The position numbers and the translations under genes were made by a program. From positions 1-12,985 of the forward strand of contig CAYUJW010000029.1 of the NCBI GenBank assembly GCA_964445135.1: 12,985 nt of DNA. Direction: 5' to 3'. Origin of the DNA: JACOTV01 sp964445135 (lineage in GTDB: Bacteria; Patescibacteriota; Microgenomatia; UBA1406; GWC2-37-13). Positions 1-5,938 of the stretch are shown here, piece after piece. The notes under the pieces were generated by a model. That model saw only the letters and a program-made list of their open reading frames with translations. It made no database searches and was not told the origin of the DNA. The stretch's first letter is position 1; each line of letters begins with the position of its first letter.

Positions 1-530
1 GGATTGATCGCAATCACATCTCCCACTTTAATAAACAATGGCACCATAATGGTGGCGCCTGTCTCAACAACTGCTGGTTTTTTCGCGCCAGACACCGTGT
101 CTCCTTTTGCGGCATCGTCACACTCAGTAACAAGAAGCTTTTCACTATTTGATGGACGCACGTTGAGCGGCACATCATTGTGAACATAAACAAAATACTT
201 ATTTCCTTCTTTCATGTAGTTTGCCATATCACCTACTAAGTCGCGGGGCAATTGATACTGGTTGTATGTACGCTCATCCATAAAATATACCCACTCATCG
301 TCCTTGTAGAGATATTGCATTTCTGTACTTGTTACCTCAAGAGTCTCAATCATTTCTTGAGACTTGTATGTCATATCTACATTTTTTCCAGTCACCACAT
401 TTTTTATCTTGGTGCGCATGACAGCCGACCCCTTGCCAGGGCTGTAAAACTCTGCTTTTTGAACCTGGGATGGTTCGTTATTGTACAAAATGAAGTCTCC
501 TTTTTTTAAGTTTCCTGCATTTACTTTCAT
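1..530 (-). CDS. efp: Elongation factor P, C-terminus cut by window edge
   Basis: EF-P binds the ribosome between the P and E sites and relieves stalling at consecutive prolines. The 176 visible residues follow the family in order: an N-terminal KOW-like domain (about 1-62), then two OB-type domains ending in the typical LFIKVGDVIAIN stretch. About 10 residues should be missing past the window edge, as the usual length is near 186. The loop that reaches the peptidyl-transferase centre reads SPGKGSAV, with Lys33 matching the lysine that is beta-lysylated in Escherichia coli (Lys34). Start ATG at 530 gives the canonical N-terminus (MKVNAGNLKKGDFILY). The gene lies 10 bp after epmA, which encodes the enzyme that modifies it. 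No Shine-Dalgarno motif precedes the start. A TATAAT hexamer 9 nt upstream may allow separate transcription. Identification is firm; Lys33 modification is inferred from the motif and neighbour. Confidence 0.95.
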   Translation of the reverse strand, partial: MKVNAGNLKKGDFILYNNEPSQVQKAEFYSPGKGSAVMRTKIKNVVTGKNVDMTYKSQEMIETLEVTSTEMQYLYKDDEWVYFMDERTYNQYQLPRDLVGDMANYMKEGNKYFVYVHNDVPLNVRPSNSEKLLVTECDDAAKGDTVSGAKKPAVVETGATIMVPLFIKVGDVIAIN

Positions 531-539
531 ATGAAGACT

Positions 540-545
540 ATTATA
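540..545 (-). promoter_or_regulatory. Putative -10 box for efp inside the epmA stop region
   Basis: A perfect TATAAT reads leftwards here and contains the epmA TAA stop. Nine bases separate it from the efp ATG, so a transcript starting about 7 nt downstream would carry almost no leader. I see no convincing -35 at 16-18 bp spacing, so this is a hexamer match only. If used, it would uncouple efp from the heat-shock promoter. Confidence 0.4.
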
Positions 546-1533
546 CAACATCAATCACTCTCAAATCATGAATTGAGCCATGACCCAAAAATACCATGGC
601 AAGCCGTTCAAATCCAATTGCGATACCTGCGCATTCTGGCAAACCCTGATCAAGTGCATCAATAAATCCCCAATCAACCGGATGGGAAATACGATTGAAG
701 CTTGTTCGTTTGGCTTGCTCTTCTTGAAAGCGCGCCCGCTGCTTTTTTGCGTCAGTTAGTTCACTATAACAATCCCCAAGTTCAACTCCACCAATATAAA
801 ACTCAAATCGGGCAGCTGTTTTTCCGTCGTGATTTAGTTTGGCAAGCGCTGCAAATTCGTGGGGATAATCATAAAGAAGTGTTGGGCGCCCATTCATACC
901 AAGGTTGGGCTCCACGAGATCCACATACAACTGAGAAAAGATATCTTCATAACTAAATCCATCAACGACATATCCGCGCAAGCTAGCGTGCGCGCGCAAT
1001 TTCAACTCATCAAATACTCCCCCTTTTTCAAGTCCCGCATATCTGACAAACGACTCATCGACAGTCATCATTTCCCACTCATCAAACGCCACAGGTTTAC
1101 CGCTTACCACGACTGGTTGGCTTACCGTACTTAGTGCGCGAAGTAATGCGAGTAGTTCATCTGCCAAATCCAAATATGTGGCGCCTATTTTGTAATATTC
1201 AAGCATAGTAAACTCAGATGAGTGGCGATCTGAGGTTGCCTCATGGTTTCTAAATGCTTGTCCAAAATAATAACAATCTACTTTTTCTTGTGCCAAAAAT
1301 CGCTTCATGAACATTTCGGGAGATGGCGTCAAATAAAGTTTTTCACGTGTATCAAAGTATCGATATTCAGTTTCAAATACTTCCAAATATGACTCGGGAA
1401 CAAGAGCGGGTGCAAGGAGCGGAACCTCAAGAGGAAGGTAATTTTTTTCGCGCAAAAACCCATGTGTTACATCTTTGAGTTTTAGATACGCCCGATACGT
1501 GTCAAGGTGTCCAGGTGCAGAAACGATCTTCAT
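541..1533 (-). CDS. epmA: EF-P lysine ligase EpmA (GenX/PoxA, LysRS-like class II)
   Basis: EpmA is a lysyl-tRNA synthetase paralogue that adenylates (R)-beta-lysine and joins it to a lysine of EF-P instead of tRNA. The 330 residues form only a class II catalytic core, with no N-terminal anticodon-binding domain, matching EpmA (about 325 aa) rather than LysRS (about 500). Motif 2 is visible at 94-114 (FRNHE, then SSEFTMLEYY), the GVELGDCYSELTD substrate segment at 249-261, and motif 3 at 303-310 (GIAIGFER). Ala305 sits where E. coli EpmA has Ala298 and LysRS has glycine, the position linked to beta-lysine versus alpha-lysine preference (from memory of the family). ATG at 1533 overlaps the dnaJ stop as ATGA, indicating translational coupling, and efp starts 10 bp downstream. 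No epmB (lysine 2,3-aminomutase) is in the window. A truncated LysRS is the main alternative; adjacency to efp argues against it. Confidence 0.9.
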   Translation of the reverse strand: MKIVSAPGHLDTYRAYLKLKDVTHGFLREKNYLPLEVPLLAPALVPESYLEVFETEYRYFDTREKLYLTPSPEMFMKRFLAQEKVDCYYFGQAFRNHEATSDRHSSEFTMLEYYKIGATYLDLADELLALLRALSTVSQPVVVSGKPVAFDEWEMMTVDESFVRYAGLEKGGVFDELKLRAHASLRGYVVDGFSYEDIFSQLYVDLVEPNLGMNGRPTLLYDYPHEFAALAKLNHDGKTAARFEFYIGGVELGDCYSELTDAKKQRARFQEEQAKRTSFNRISHPVDWGFIDALDQGLPECAGIAIGFERLAMVFLGHGSIHDLRVIDVV

Positions 1534-2411
1534 GACAATTCTTTTTGCAACTCTTCAATGAGTTTTTTTGCCTTTCCACTTACTTTTTCTGGAATATGAA
1601 CAGTGTAGATTACGTAATAATCACCATGTCGACGACTATTTGGATGCACAATACCCTTATCGCTCAGTCGCACATGTGAACCGTGCTTGGTCCCAGCACG
1701 CACTTTGAGTTTCGTTTTTTTCCCATCAAGCATCGGCACTTCAACAGTCCCACCAAGCACCGCCATCGGGTAGGATATCTTACATTCATAGTAGACATCT
1801 TGTCCTTCGCGCCTGAAAAAACTGTGTGATTTGACGCGAACTAGAATGTCAAAGTCAGAAAAACGGATTCGCATTCCGTCATCAACACCAGCTGGAATTT
1901 TAATATTCTTTTGCTTTCCCGCAATGACCGTGTCACGAGCAACACCATGAACTGCTTCATCAAATGTAAGTGTCATCTCATATATTTGGCGGCGCGCTCG
2001 TTTTTGTCCTGATCCAAATGGTGATTGGAATCCAAAAAATTGCTCAAATATTTCGCTTGGATCATTAAATCCGGTGGCACCAAAGTCGACGTTTACTCCT
2101 TCAAATGGATTTTGACCATTTTGTGAATATGAATAGGAAAATGGCCCTTGCTGATAGTTGTAGTTTGCGCCCTGTGCGCTGCCTGCACCTTGACGCACAT
2201 ATGCTTCATGACCAACTTGATCATACATACTTTTTTTGTTTGCATCAGACAACACTTCATATGCCTGACTCACCTCTTTAAACTTCTCAGTTGCGTTCTT
2301 TTCCTTATTGCGATCTGGATGCCACTTTAGCGCCATTTTACGATATGCCGATTTAATTTCAGTTGCGCTTGCAGATTTGGTGACACCGAGTGTTGAATAA
2401 AAATCAGCCAT
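1530..2411 (-). CDS. dnaJ: DnaJ-type co-chaperone lacking the zinc finger (class B)
   Basis: This J-domain protein delivers clients to DnaK and stimulates its ATPase. The J domain covers about residues 1-70 with the essential HPD at 31-33. A Gly/Phe-rich stretch follows (about 75-140, with NPFEG and FGFQSPFGSG), then a C-terminal substrate-binding beta domain and a Lys/Glu-rich tail. The four CxxCxGxG repeats of classical DnaJ are entirely absent, so at 293 aa it has class B (CbpA/DnaJB-like) architecture although it occupies the dnaJ position of the operon. It follows dnaK by 148 bp containing a predicted RNA structure, and its TGA stop overlaps the epmA start (ATGA). Start ATG at 2411 gives the standard DFYSTLGV opening. 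No Shine-Dalgarno motif is seen. Calling it dnaJ rests on synteny; cbpA is the alternative name. Confidence 0.93.
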   Translation of the reverse strand: MADFYSTLGVTKSASATEIKSAYRKMALKWHPDRNKEKNATEKFKEVSQAYEVLSDANKKSMYDQVGHEAYVRQGAGSAQGANYNYQQGPFSYSYSQNGQNPFEGVNVDFGATGFNDPSEIFEQFFGFQSPFGSGQKRARRQIYEMTLTFDEAVHGVARDTVIAGKQKNIKIPAGVDDGMRIRFSDFDILVRVKSHSFFRREGQDVYYECKISYPMAVLGGTVEVPMLDGKKTKLKVRAGTKHGSHVRLSDKGIVHPNSRRHGDYYVIYTVHIPEKVSGKAKKLIEELQKELS

Positions 2412-2444
2412 TTATTGTATATACATAATTCATAAAAGAACCGC

Positions 2445-2513
2445 ACCCAAACGACACCTGAGAGGTCATTCGCATATTACAAAGCGCATTTGTCTCAAGT
2501 GCCATATTTGGGT
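2445..2513 (-). promoter_or_regulatory. Predicted structured RNA in the dnaK-dnaJ gap
   Basis: In the transcript of the operon strand, ACCCAAA (2513-2507) pairs with UUUGGGU (2451-2445). After a 2-nt bulge, UGG (2504-2502) pairs with UCG (2454-2452) using wobbles. Then CACUUGAG (2501-2494) pairs with CUCAGGUG (2462-2455) with one G-U. This makes about 18 bp closing a 31-nt loop that may hold a small ACAAA/UUUGU hairpin. The wobble pairs work only in minus-strand RNA, matching the direction of transcription. The rest of the 148-bp gap shows no tRNA or ORF I can support. Possible roles are mRNA processing or stabilisation, partial termination, or temperature-sensitive control of dnaJ. None is shown by sequence alone, and there is no strong U-tract immediately after the stem. 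Confidence 0.5.
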
Positions 2514-2559
2514 AGCGAGAAAGAGTCAATTGAGTCTAGGCATGCCCAGTTCGGACATC

Positions 2560-4467
2560 TTAGCCGACAACCTCTCCCTCTTCTGCCTCAGGCTTTTTTT
2601 TATCGTCCTGGGGTGCATTTTCATCTTCAAGCTTTGGCTCTTCGTCTTGCTTTTTCTCTTCTTCTTGGGCCTTCTCGTAAGCTTGTTGACCTATTTTTGA
2701 CAAAGATTCAGAAAGGGCAGCGGTCTTTTGAGCAAGCTCATCAGCCTCTGACTTTTCATTTTCAAGAGAAGACTTTAAATCAGCAATCTTTTCTTCCACT
2801 TCTTTTTTCACCTCTTCAGGCACCTTGTCCCCTGCATCTCGAAGTGATTTTTCAGAAGTGTATATCATGTTTTCTGCATGATTTTTTGCCTCAACTCGCG
2901 CTTTGATCTTCTGATCTTCCTCAGCATTTTTCTCAGCATCTTCCTTCATCTTGTCAATTTCTTCAGGTGTGAGTCCGGTTGAGCCAGTGATCTTAATGCT
3001 TTGAGTCGTGCCTGTTGCCTTGTCTTTGGCAGACACTTCAAGCAAGCCATTTGCATCAATATCAAAGGTCACTTCAACTTGCGGCACTCCACGTGGGGCC
3101 GGTGGAATACCTGAAAGGTTAAAGTTTCCCAGAGATTTGTTATCACGCGCCATTGGTCGCTCGCCCTGAAGAATATGAATTGTCACCTCAGTTTGATTAT
3201 CAGCAGCTGTTGAAAACACCTCGGATTTTGAAGCAGGAATAGTGGTGTTTCGCGTAATAAGCGCGGTCATCACGCCACCCAAGGTCTCCACTCCCAAGGT
3301 AAGTGGCGTCACATCAAGCAACACCACATCTTTGGTTTCGCCTGTCAAGACACCCCCCTGAATTGCTGCGCCAATGGCAACTACCTCATCGGGGTTGACG
3401 CCTTTGTTTGGCTCTTTTCCAAAGTATTTTTTGACTTCCTCAATAATCTTTGGCATGCGCGTCATTCCGCCAACCAACACAACCTCATCGATTTTTGAAG
3501 CATCAACGCCTGCGTCTTTGATACAATCTTTGACTGGCTTAAATGTCTTCTCGACAAGCTCTCCAACAAGTGATTCAAGTTTTGCTCGAGTGAGTTTTTG
3601 AACCAAGTGCAATGGTTGTCCATCTTTGACGGTCACAAATGGCAAGTTGATTTCTGTTTCCATGGCGGATGACAGTTCAATCTTTGCCTTTTCAGCTGCG
3701 TCACGAAGGCGCTGCAGGGCTTGTGCGTCTTTTGTCAGATCGATACCATTTTCGTTCTTAAACTCGGCCGCCACATGGTTGAGCAACACGCGATCAAAAT
3801 CATCACCACCCAAGTGGGTATCACCGTTTGTGGCTTTTACTTCAAAAACTCCTTCACCAAGCTCCAAAACCGTGACGTCAAATGTTCCACCGCCAAGGTC
3901 GTATACGACGATAGTTTGTGAATTTTTTTTATCTAATCCGTATGCGAGTGCTGCGGCAGTTGGCTCATTGATGATGCGCTCAACCGTCAAGCCGGCAATT
4001 TCACCAGCTTGTTTTGTTGCCTGTCGCTGAGCATCATCAAAGTATGCAGGTACCGTGATCACGGCTCGAGTCACACTTTCGCCAAGATAACTTTCGGCAT
4101 CTTCCTTGATTTTCTTCAGCACCATAGCCGAAACTTCCTGCGGAGTAAACGTCTTTCCCTCAACATCAACAACTGCCATTCCGTCTCGCCCTGCTTTGAC
4201 AGTATATGGAAGCCATTCCAAATCACGCTTGACTGAATCATCAGTCATCTTGTGCCCCATCAATCGCTTGACGGAGAAAATCGTGCTTTTTGGATTAATT
4301 GCAAGTTGTCGTTTTGCCACGTCCCCAACTACCCGCTTAATAGGATCTACGACTGACGGAATGGTGTTTCGCCCCTCTTTTGAATGAATGACTTTTGCTT
4401 GTCCGCCTTCCATGACGGCGACACATGAATTTGTTGTACCTAAATCTATCCCAAGTATTTTTGACAT
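2560..4467 (-). CDS. dnaK: Hsp70 chaperone DnaK
   Basis: DnaK is the ATP-driven Hsp70 that binds exposed hydrophobic segments, cycling with DnaJ and GrpE. At 635 aa it is full length. The nucleotide-binding domain shows GIDLGTTNSC (6-15), VPAYFDDAQRQATK (139-152), NEPTAAALAYG (167-177), DLGGGTFDV (190-198) and LVGGMTRMP (331-339). The hydrophobic linker VVLLDV is at 381-386, the substrate-binding beta domain at about 390-510, and the helical lid after it. The tail is rich in Glu, Lys and Asp, and ends EEGEVVG rather than the EEV-type ending common in proteobacterial DnaK. It lies between grpE (58 bp upstream) and dnaJ in the canonical order, with predicted hairpins in both flanking gaps. Start ATG at 4467 gives the standard MSKILGIDLG. 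No Shine-Dalgarno motif precedes it. Regulation is expected through the HrcA/CIRCE promoter upstream of hrcA. Confidence 0.98.
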   Translation of the reverse strand: MSKILGIDLGTTNSCVAVMEGGQAKVIHSKEGRNTIPSVVDPIKRVVGDVAKRQLAINPKSTIFSVKRLMGHKMTDDSVKRDLEWLPYTVKAGRDGMAVVDVEGKTFTPQEVSAMVLKKIKEDAESYLGESVTRAVITVPAYFDDAQRQATKQAGEIAGLTVERIINEPTAAALAYGLDKKNSQTIVVYDLGGGTFDVTVLELGEGVFEVKATNGDTHLGGDDFDRVLLNHVAAEFKNENGIDLTKDAQALQRLRDAAEKAKIELSSAMETEINLPFVTVKDGQPLHLVQKLTRAKLESLVGELVEKTFKPVKDCIKDAGVDASKIDEVVLVGGMTRMPKIIEEVKKYFGKEPNKGVNPDEVVAIGAAIQGGVLTGETKDVVLLDVTPLTLGVETLGGVMTALITRNTTIPASKSEVFSTAADNQTEVTIHILQGERPMARDNKSLGNFNLSGIPPAPRGVPQVEVTFDIDANGLLEVSAKDKATGTTQSIKITGSTGLTPEEIDKMKEDAEKNAEEDQKIKARVEAKNHAENMIYTSEKSLRDAGDKVPEEVKKEVEEKIADLKSSLENEKSEADELAQKTAALSESLSKIGQQAYEKAQEEEKKQDEEPKLEDENAPQDDKKKPEAEEGEVVG

Positions 4468-4505
4468 ATATGTAAATTGATTAAATAATAATGATTGTAA
4501 TAATG

Positions 4506-4526
4506 AGCATCACAATAGGTGATGCT
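4506..4526 (-). promoter_or_regulatory. Intercistronic hairpin between grpE and dnaK
   Basis: AGCATCAC and GTGATGCT form a perfect 8-bp stem with a 5-nt loop, beginning at the last base of the grpE stop codon. A run of U does not follow (CATTATTACAA on the transcript), so a strong intrinsic terminator is unlikely. It may be an RNA processing or stabilising element that sets dnaK levels apart from grpE. Two copies of TCATTATTA (9 bp, 12 bp apart) lie just downstream of the stem. Confidence 0.55.
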
Positions 4527-5029
4527 TACTTTGATTTTCCGACACGCACTTGCGCCGGTCGAATCACACGATCAACAAACTGATAACCTGGCCTCACTTG
4601 CTCCAATACGATATTGTCTTGAGGCGATTCAACAATGTCGACTGCCTCTGCCGTATGTGGGTCAAATTCGCGATTGAGTACTTCGATTTTCTGCAATCCC
4701 ATCTGCTCAAGCAACTTGGCAAATTGAGTTTTTATCATAGCAAGCCCCGGATCTTTGATAAATACTTCTGCCGATTCTAAGTTGTCAAGAAATGGCAAGA
4801 GCGACATAAGCACATGGACCGTCGCGTCTTGCCGCACCTGCATACGGCCTGCATCAACTCTATTTTGCAAGTTTTGATAGTCAGCCAATGCTCTTAAATA
4901 TTTATTATTAAGTTCCTCATTCTGCGCCATTAAAGTAGCCACCGCGTCAGGTGCTTCTTGAAGAACTTCTTCAACTTGCTCCACATCAGTTTGAACACCG
5001 TTTGTTTTTTTCTTTTTTGTATCTATCAT
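4526..5029 (-). CDS. grpE: Nucleotide exchange factor GrpE
   Basis: GrpE dimers release ADP from DnaK and act as a thermosensor in the chaperone cycle. The 167-residue protein has a charged, disordered start (Lys-rich 5-9), a long helix typical of the family (about 30-70, with NKYLRALADYQNLQNR at 42-57), the LLPFLDNLESA segment (77-87), and the C-terminal beta-wing with EFDPHTAEAV (121-130) and GYQFVDRVIRPAQVRV (148-163). The length is somewhat short, because the N-terminal tail is brief. It starts 21 bp after hrcA, in the canonical hrcA-grpE-dnaK order, and its stop abuts a hairpin in the gap before dnaK. There is no Shine-Dalgarno motif before ATG 5029. Confidence 0.96.
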   Translation of the reverse strand: MIDTKKKKTNGVQTDVEQVEEVLQEAPDAVATLMAQNEELNNKYLRALADYQNLQNRVDAGRMQVRQDATVHVLMSLLPFLDNLESAEVFIKDPGLAMIKTQFAKLLEQMGLQKIEVLNREFDPHTAEAVDIVESPQDNIVLEQVRPGYQFVDRVIRPAQVRVGKSK

Positions 5030-5050
5030 ACGTGTGATTTTGATCGAAAA

Positions 5051-5800
5051 TTATGCTTTATGTGTATCAGTAATAATTTGACTAATAAGGTCTGAAAAAT
5101 ACCTAATTTGAGGAGTGAGGGCATCGTAATACATACGTTTTGGGCCAATCACTCCAATCATTCCAGATACCAAAGGCGATGTAAAGCCGCCCATAATGCT
5201 GGCACATGACTCATAAAGTGGATCGCGAAAATCCTCTGCGCCAAGCATCACATATACATTTCCCTCAATTGCTCCCAAGCGTTCCAACACTTGCGTCCAA
5301 AATGATATCTCATCCAGACGCATATAAAGGGACCTCGTGAGACTTGAATCTGCAAACTCAGGCAGAATCAACAAGTTTCCAACACCCGCATAATACATGT
5401 CGCCATGATTTGTGGCAACAACGGCCAACAAGCCAGTTTTGTGCGCCAATAATTTAGCTGCATGTGACAAAAGTCGTTGAGTATCACGACGTTCATCCCA
5501 AATACCATGCTTGTACGCGACTTCGTCTCCTGTCGATATGTGTTTCTCCTTCATCAAATGATTGATGTAAAATCGAAATGCACGAGCCGACGGCACACGA
5601 CCTGCTGAGAAATACTCTTTGACGAGATAGCCTTTTTTTTCCAAAACAACCATTTCATTTCGTATGGTGGCCGGGGAAAATCCAAGGCGGTATTTCTTCT
5701 CCAACATCTCCGATCCAATGGGCTCGCCGGTCTCAGTATATTCACGAATCAGAGCTTTGAGAATGTCTGTTTGTCTATTTGTTAAATCGTCCATGGACAT
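5051..5800 (-). CDS. hrcA: Heat-inducible repressor HrcA, shortened form
   Basis: HrcA represses class I heat-shock genes by binding CIRCE, and in several bacteria depends on GroEL for activity. The N-terminal winged helix is clear: LTNRQTDILKALI (6-18), TGEPIGSEML (24-33), SPATIRNEM (42-50), LEKKGYL (53-59), and SAGRVPS (65-71), the HrcA hallmark (usually SAGRxPT). The C-terminal signature GVIGPKRMYY is at 216-225. Total length is 249 aa against about 340 in Bacillus-type HrcA, so roughly 90 residues are missing from the central effector/dimer region while both ends are intact. This looks like a compact natural form, not a frameshift. It is the first gene of the operon and, given the CIRCE-like site in its own promoter, is probably autorepressed. 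ATG at 5794 (third codon) is an alternative start. Confidence 0.94.
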   Translation of the reverse strand: MSMDDLTNRQTDILKALIREYTETGEPIGSEMLEKKYRLGFSPATIRNEMVVLEKKGYLVKEYFSAGRVPSARAFRFYINHLMKEKHISTGDEVAYKHGIWDERRDTQRLLSHAAKLLAHKTGLLAVVATNHGDMYYAGVGNLLILPEFADSSLTRSLYMRLDEISFWTQVLERLGAIEGNVYVMLGAEDFRDPLYESCASIMGGFTSPLVSGMIGVIGPKRMYYDALTPQIRYFSDLISQIITDTHKA

Positions 5801-5802
5801 GT

Positions 5803-5831
5803 ATTCAAATTGGGTAAATCACCCATTGAAT
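5803..5831 (-). promoter_or_regulatory. 5'-leader hairpin of the hrcA operon
   Basis: On the transcript, ATTCAA (5831-5826) pairs with TTGAAT (5808-5803), and TGGGT (5825-5821) pairs with ACCCA (5815-5811). There is a 5-nt loop and a 2-nt bulge, giving 11 bp in all. The predicted transcription start from the TATAGT box is about 5832, and the hrcA ATG begins at 5800. The hairpin therefore would fill nearly the whole leader and end 2 nt before the start codon. Such a position could hinder ribosome entry at low temperature (RNA-thermometer-like) or protect the 5' end. This role is inferred from geometry only. Confidence 0.55.
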
Positions 5832-5857
5832 TAGCAATACTATACCAACTCTGCTAA
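5831..5857 (-). promoter_or_regulatory. Degenerate CIRCE operator (HrcA-binding site)
   Basis: The CIRCE consensus is TTAGCACTC, 9 bases, GAGTGCTAA. Here the arms, read on the operon strand, are TTAGCAGAG and TATTGCTAA with exactly 9 bases between. The outer TTAGCA/TGCTAA hexamers are perfect and the inner three bases of each arm are mostly degenerate (13 of 18 arm positions match). The site covers the -10 and most of the spacer of the hrcA promoter, a good place for repression. Confidence 0.8.
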
Positions 5858-5867
5858 CACATGTCAA
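5839..5867 (-). promoter_or_regulatory. Sigma70-type promoter of the hrcA-grpE-dnaK-dnaJ-epmA-efp operon
   Basis: A perfect TTGACA -35 (5867-5862), a 17-bp spacer and a TATAGT -10 (5844-5839) give the strongest promoter in the window. It predicts transcription from about 5832 and a leader of about 32 nt. The CIRCE-like site overlaps the spacer and -10, so housekeeping polymerase plus HrcA derepression is the likely control, rather than an alternative heat-shock sigma factor. Confidence 0.85.
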
Positions 5868-5900
5868 GAGTCATTCATGCACCCTGACACACATCAAATC

Positions 5901-5928
5901 TTGTGTATATTTGCCGATCATATATACT
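5901..5928 (+). promoter_or_regulatory. Putative promoter for nfo
   Basis: TATACT (5923-5928) lies 10 bases before the nfo ATG, with TTGTGT (5901-5906) 16 bp upstream as a weak -35. Transcription would start near 5935, leaving about 4 nt of leader. It is divergent from the hrcA promoter, with about 33 bp between the two -35 elements. Confidence 0.45.
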
Positions 5929-5938
5929 ATGGACAGAG

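Noticed and set aside
2418..2450. Separate promoter for dnaJ (TTGGGT and TATGTA, 17 bp apart, or TATATA near ATG)
   Set aside because: Both hexamers are poor and the area is simply AT-rich; not enough to call.
2412..2559. tRNA or small ORF in the dnaK-dnaJ gap
   Set aside because: No acceptor/T-loop pattern (GGTTCRA) and no open frame with features; the only signal is the stem described above.
2490..2906. 138-residue plus-strand reading frame
   Set aside because: It lies mostly antisense to the dnaK tail, whose Glu/Lys-rich codons give a Leu/Phe/Pro-rich low-complexity shadow. No recognisable domain.
3626..4387. Plus-strand reading frames of 75-134 residues
   Set aside because: They are antisense to the highly conserved DnaK ATPase domain and have no family features.
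5903..5938. Upstream start for nfo
   Set aside because: It adds 12 unrelated residues and includes the likely -10 box; MKIGAHVS is the family N-terminus.
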